Positions 61,881-64,000 of a stretch of DNA of 64,000 bases are shown here, in pieces. The DNA is from Lingula anatina (Eukaryota > Brachiopoda > Lingulata > Lingulida > Lingulidae), in assembly GCF_001039355.2 (NCBI RefSeq), contig NW_019775845.1, positions 49,764-113,763 of the forward strand, in the 5' to 3' direction. The stretch's first letter is position 1. Each line of letters opens with the position of its first letter. Position numbers and translations under genes: made by a program. The notes under the pieces were generated by a model. The model saw only the letters and a program-made list of their open reading frames with translations, searched no databases and was not told the origin of the DNA.

Positions 61881-64000
61881 CTAAAAATAAAGTAAACAAC
61901 TGAAAACAATTAATTCTTCATTATCAAGAATAACCTTGTGTCATAAAGGGTGTTACATATATTTTCAAGTAAGACAGAAATATAGACATATATAATAATA
62001 ATTTGATAAAATAATTTGTTTGTTATAATTCAGAAGTGGGTGACATTCTGTAGTTTACATATATAATAATTTTAATGCTTAGGGATTATTTGTTAGGCAA
62101 CATCTCTTTGGTTTTAAGATCCCCTTGTTTGCTGCATGCATGATGTATGAATATTTGGCCACTGATGTCCAATGTTTGCCTAAAATAAATGTGCATGTGT
62201 GTACAGGTAATATTTGTACAGTGTACATGTAGCTGCACCAGAATGTACTCTTTTCCTCACAACCATAGTTACAAATTAATTTAGCCACCACCCTAAACTT
62301 CAGGAGTTTTGTGTAGAAATAAGTCTATCAGCATTGGGCCTTTTTGATTTTTTTCCCTGCCATATGTAAAATTAAAAAAAAAAGTGCGTTTGCTACAGCA
62401 ATTAAATGAAGTCTTTGAGGGCTTGCTTTGCAACATTGTTACATGTACAGGAACATTGCACAAAATTGTTTGATATACAGACGTTCACAATGTTCTTTAG
62501 AAAATGCTTTTAATGAATAAGCTAATAAATATGAACTGTCTTCTTTAGCCGCAAGTAAAAGAAGATGGACCTTTCAGTGCCGCTCCGCGTCCTGAGGTTA
62601 CCCACATGTGGACTGTTTACACGTTATCCCATTCTAGGTCACCTATTTTAACGGGCTGTTTTTTTTATTGGTTTTTGATTGGTCTACACAAAACGGTGTC
62701 ATGATATACCACAATTATGGATAAAAGCTTACTTGATTGTGAAAGATATCCAGGGTTTGTTTCTTTAAAAAGAATAGTTAATGATAAATTTATAGTATTT
62801 ATTTATTTTCTTTACTCACTAATGATATAGTATTCACATACTTGAGACATTTGACGTACAATTGGTATTACTTTTATGGTAATGTCATGTGACTTCGGCG
62901 TACGGAGACGAGTATGGAGGGAACATTCAAAAGCAATACGACTTTATCAGAAATATTTGTTGATTTTACGGTTTGTACTGTTGCAATTTTTGTAATTCTT
63001 TATTTTTCGATTATGATGTTCCATGAAGTAGAGCATAGTTAGCCCCTTGTGCGAGGTTCTTTGTTTATCAATGTATAATTCCTAGAAATTTGTTCCCTGT
63101 CATTGTATTCAAATTGTAATGTACTGTACATGTACTAATCACTTGGCTTTTTTTCTAATAAAGCCAGAGACTTTAAGTTTGATATACAGATATCTGTTTA
63201 ACTGGCTATGAATTAAGTTCTCTTTTAGATCAAAAGTTCTTCGGGTGACACCGTGCATGTCCTTTTTTCAGATGTCACTTCTTAAATCAGACAAAAGTCG
63301 CCCCACCTGATATCTACCCCCTAAATAATGGCATAGAAACTTGAAATTTGTCACATAATTAAGAAAGGGATCAAGGAATGCATACTTAATTGAAATTTGG
63401 TTCTGACCTTTTCCCAGGCAGAGTAAAGTGCATGTGAAGTAGGCAAAGTGAAATAAATTTTGTTCACAGGTGCATGTAATATGGGAAATACAAATTGAGT
63501 CAATGTATATTTCGAAGCATATGCAGTAGAACTTGACATAATGTTGGCTTAATGGGGAACAATGGGAAGGAGGTGACAGAAAAATTAAAACAAATGTATT
63601 TCCCTAAATTTCCAAAAAAATCTGACATGCAGGTTAAAAGCTCAAGTCATTGTTCTTATAATATACATGGAATATATTTTGTTTTGCAGCAATTTGCCAA
63701 TATTTGAATTAAATGAACAAGTTTGTTCTTTTAAATTTATATATTCATCCTTTCCTAGATCATCAAGATATTGCCCAAGTGGTAGTACTAGCTGTTATTA
63801 GCCATTTGTTAACTCTGGTCGGTTGACTATGCAGTATTTATATCCTTAGTTACGAAGCACCATGACATGTAAAATTAAAAGAAAGCTGATACTCTAGGGA
63901 TGCTTTTTGTGTGAAGAACAACCAGCGCCACATTTAATCATCTGCAATACCAACTAATATGTGGTGTTTTGACTTGTTAAGTTGTATACAATGTCTTACT
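61881..64000. other. Intergenic: upstream of the cupin gene
   Basis: No coding exon recognised on either strand. The less AT-rich part at about 62560-62660 and at 62880-62940 could include a 5'UTR exon or promoter of the cupin gene, but nothing is decisive. The right end carries no identifiable gene. Confidence 0.5.

Noticed and set aside
62809-62850. Possible 5' coding exon of the cupin gene (MSQVCEYYII then a GTGAGT donor)
   Set aside because: It ends in the wrong phase for the frame of the exon at 61880; a noncoding 5' exon is simpler.

Overview
This is nuclear DNA from an animal, most likely a marine invertebrate. It is AT-rich, its genes are split by GT-AG introns, and it is scattered with microsatellites, short foldback (MITE-like) repeats and eroded retrotransposon pieces. 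I cannot fix the phylum. The genes are conserved animal ones, joined by an invertebrate-style CARD/NB-ARC/TPR immune receptor and a MetX-type acetyltransferase that vertebrates lack. Exon joins were built by hand from splice sites, reading phase and protein-family similarity; all joins listed keep the frame.

Layout. 188-5920 (-) is the 5' half of a PNPLA6/7 (neuropathy target esterase) gene that runs off the left edge. 5.9-13 kb is gene-poor, with a LINE remnant, a Ty3/gypsy pol fragment and a 168-bp MITE with 5-bp target duplications. 13059-18918 (+) is a CARD-NB-ARC-TPR STAND protein; its 2.8-kb intron holds a broken ORF and a large foldback repeat. 19-24.8 kb is repeat-rich and has no recognisable gene. 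24836-26940 (+) is a secreted serpin with an apparent GPI-anchor tail.

27503-34569 (-) is GNL1 and 35396-42343 (+) is the alpha-tubulin acetyltransferase ATAT1, head to head across 0.8 kb. The human orthologues lie close together in the MHC class I region, so this looks like an old linkage. 46622-49443 (-) is CACFD1 (Flower), head to head across 0.5 kb with a MetX-family O-acetyltransferase at 49936-56372 (+). 58182-61879 (-) is a protein with two cupin_5 (DUF985) domains. 61.9-64 kb has no recognised gene.

Points most worth a second look: the CARD-STAND receptor with a recent 378-bp TPR duplication; the apparently GPI-anchored serpin; a triplicated ATAT1 exon segment of which one copy could be spliced only as a mutually exclusive exon; an animal MetX enzyme; and the GNL1-ATAT1 linkage.
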